The position numbers and the translations under genes are program-made. Positions 6,139 to 6,189 of a DNA stretch of 6,189 nt are shown here, in pieces. Position 1 is the stretch's first letter. Every line of letters begins with the position of its first letter. The stretch comes from Planctomycetota bacterium (GTDB lineage: Bacteria; Planctomycetota; UBA1135). Under the pieces are notes generated by a model. That model was given only the letters and a program-made list of their open reading frames with translations, was not told where the DNA came from and searched no databases. Where the stretch lies: positions 1 through 6,189 of the forward strand of contig JACNJP010000410.1 in the NCBI GenBank assembly GCA_014382465.1, read 5' to 3'.

Positions 6139-6189
6139 GATCCCGGGCTCGGCCCATTTCCCGCCTTAGGTGGGCGTGCCCCCGACCAC

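Overview
The window is very GC-rich (about 70% by eye), with strong G/C preference at third codon positions and almost no non-coding DNA. It looks like chromosomal DNA of a high-GC Gram-negative bacterium. Membrane proteins that combine a glycosyltransferase-like part with tetratricopeptide repeats (TPRs), next to sulfatase-fold proteins ending in a Gly-Tyr motif, are common in Acidobacteriota, Myxococcota and Planctomycetota. That placement is inference from gene content and is weak. No mobile element, CRISPR array, tRNA or rRNA was seen.

Layout. Positions 1-1082 (+) hold the C-terminal half of a RecD2-type superfamily 1 DNA helicase, cut by the left edge. It meets, tail to tail with 11 bases between, a closely packed minus-strand gene set that runs right to left. 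First is the C-terminal portion of a sulfatase-fold protein (5659-6138), whose front half is missing or interrupted by a stop codon near the right edge. Next is a complete membrane-anchored sulfatase-fold hydrolase or transferase (3690-5666), which overlaps the fragment by 8 bases. Then comes a small cupin protein of the 4-hydroxylaminobenzoate lyase/DUF4863 family (3212-3676), and last a 702-residue multi-pass membrane protein with C-terminal TPRs (1094-3202) that resembles TMTC and other GT-C family proteins.

The minus-strand genes are spaced by -8, 13 and 9 bases, so they are probably one transcript whose promoter lies outside the window. Two sulfatase-fold proteins (one with five N-terminal membrane helices) and one GT-C/TPR membrane protein suggest work at the cell envelope, perhaps transferring or trimming sugar or phospho/sulfo groups on glycans or lipids. 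The role of the cupin protein in that setting is unexplained. The complete sulfatase-fold protein has Thr where classical sulfatases carry the Cys/Ser that becomes formylglycine, so it may not be a true sulfatase. The helicase belongs to a separate, opposing transcription unit and is a DNA-maintenance gene.

Nothing here is clearly an undescribed defence or mobile system. The points most worth a second look are the Thr-type active site, the broken neighbouring sulfatase-fold gene, and the cupin enzyme away from any visible nitroaromatic pathway.
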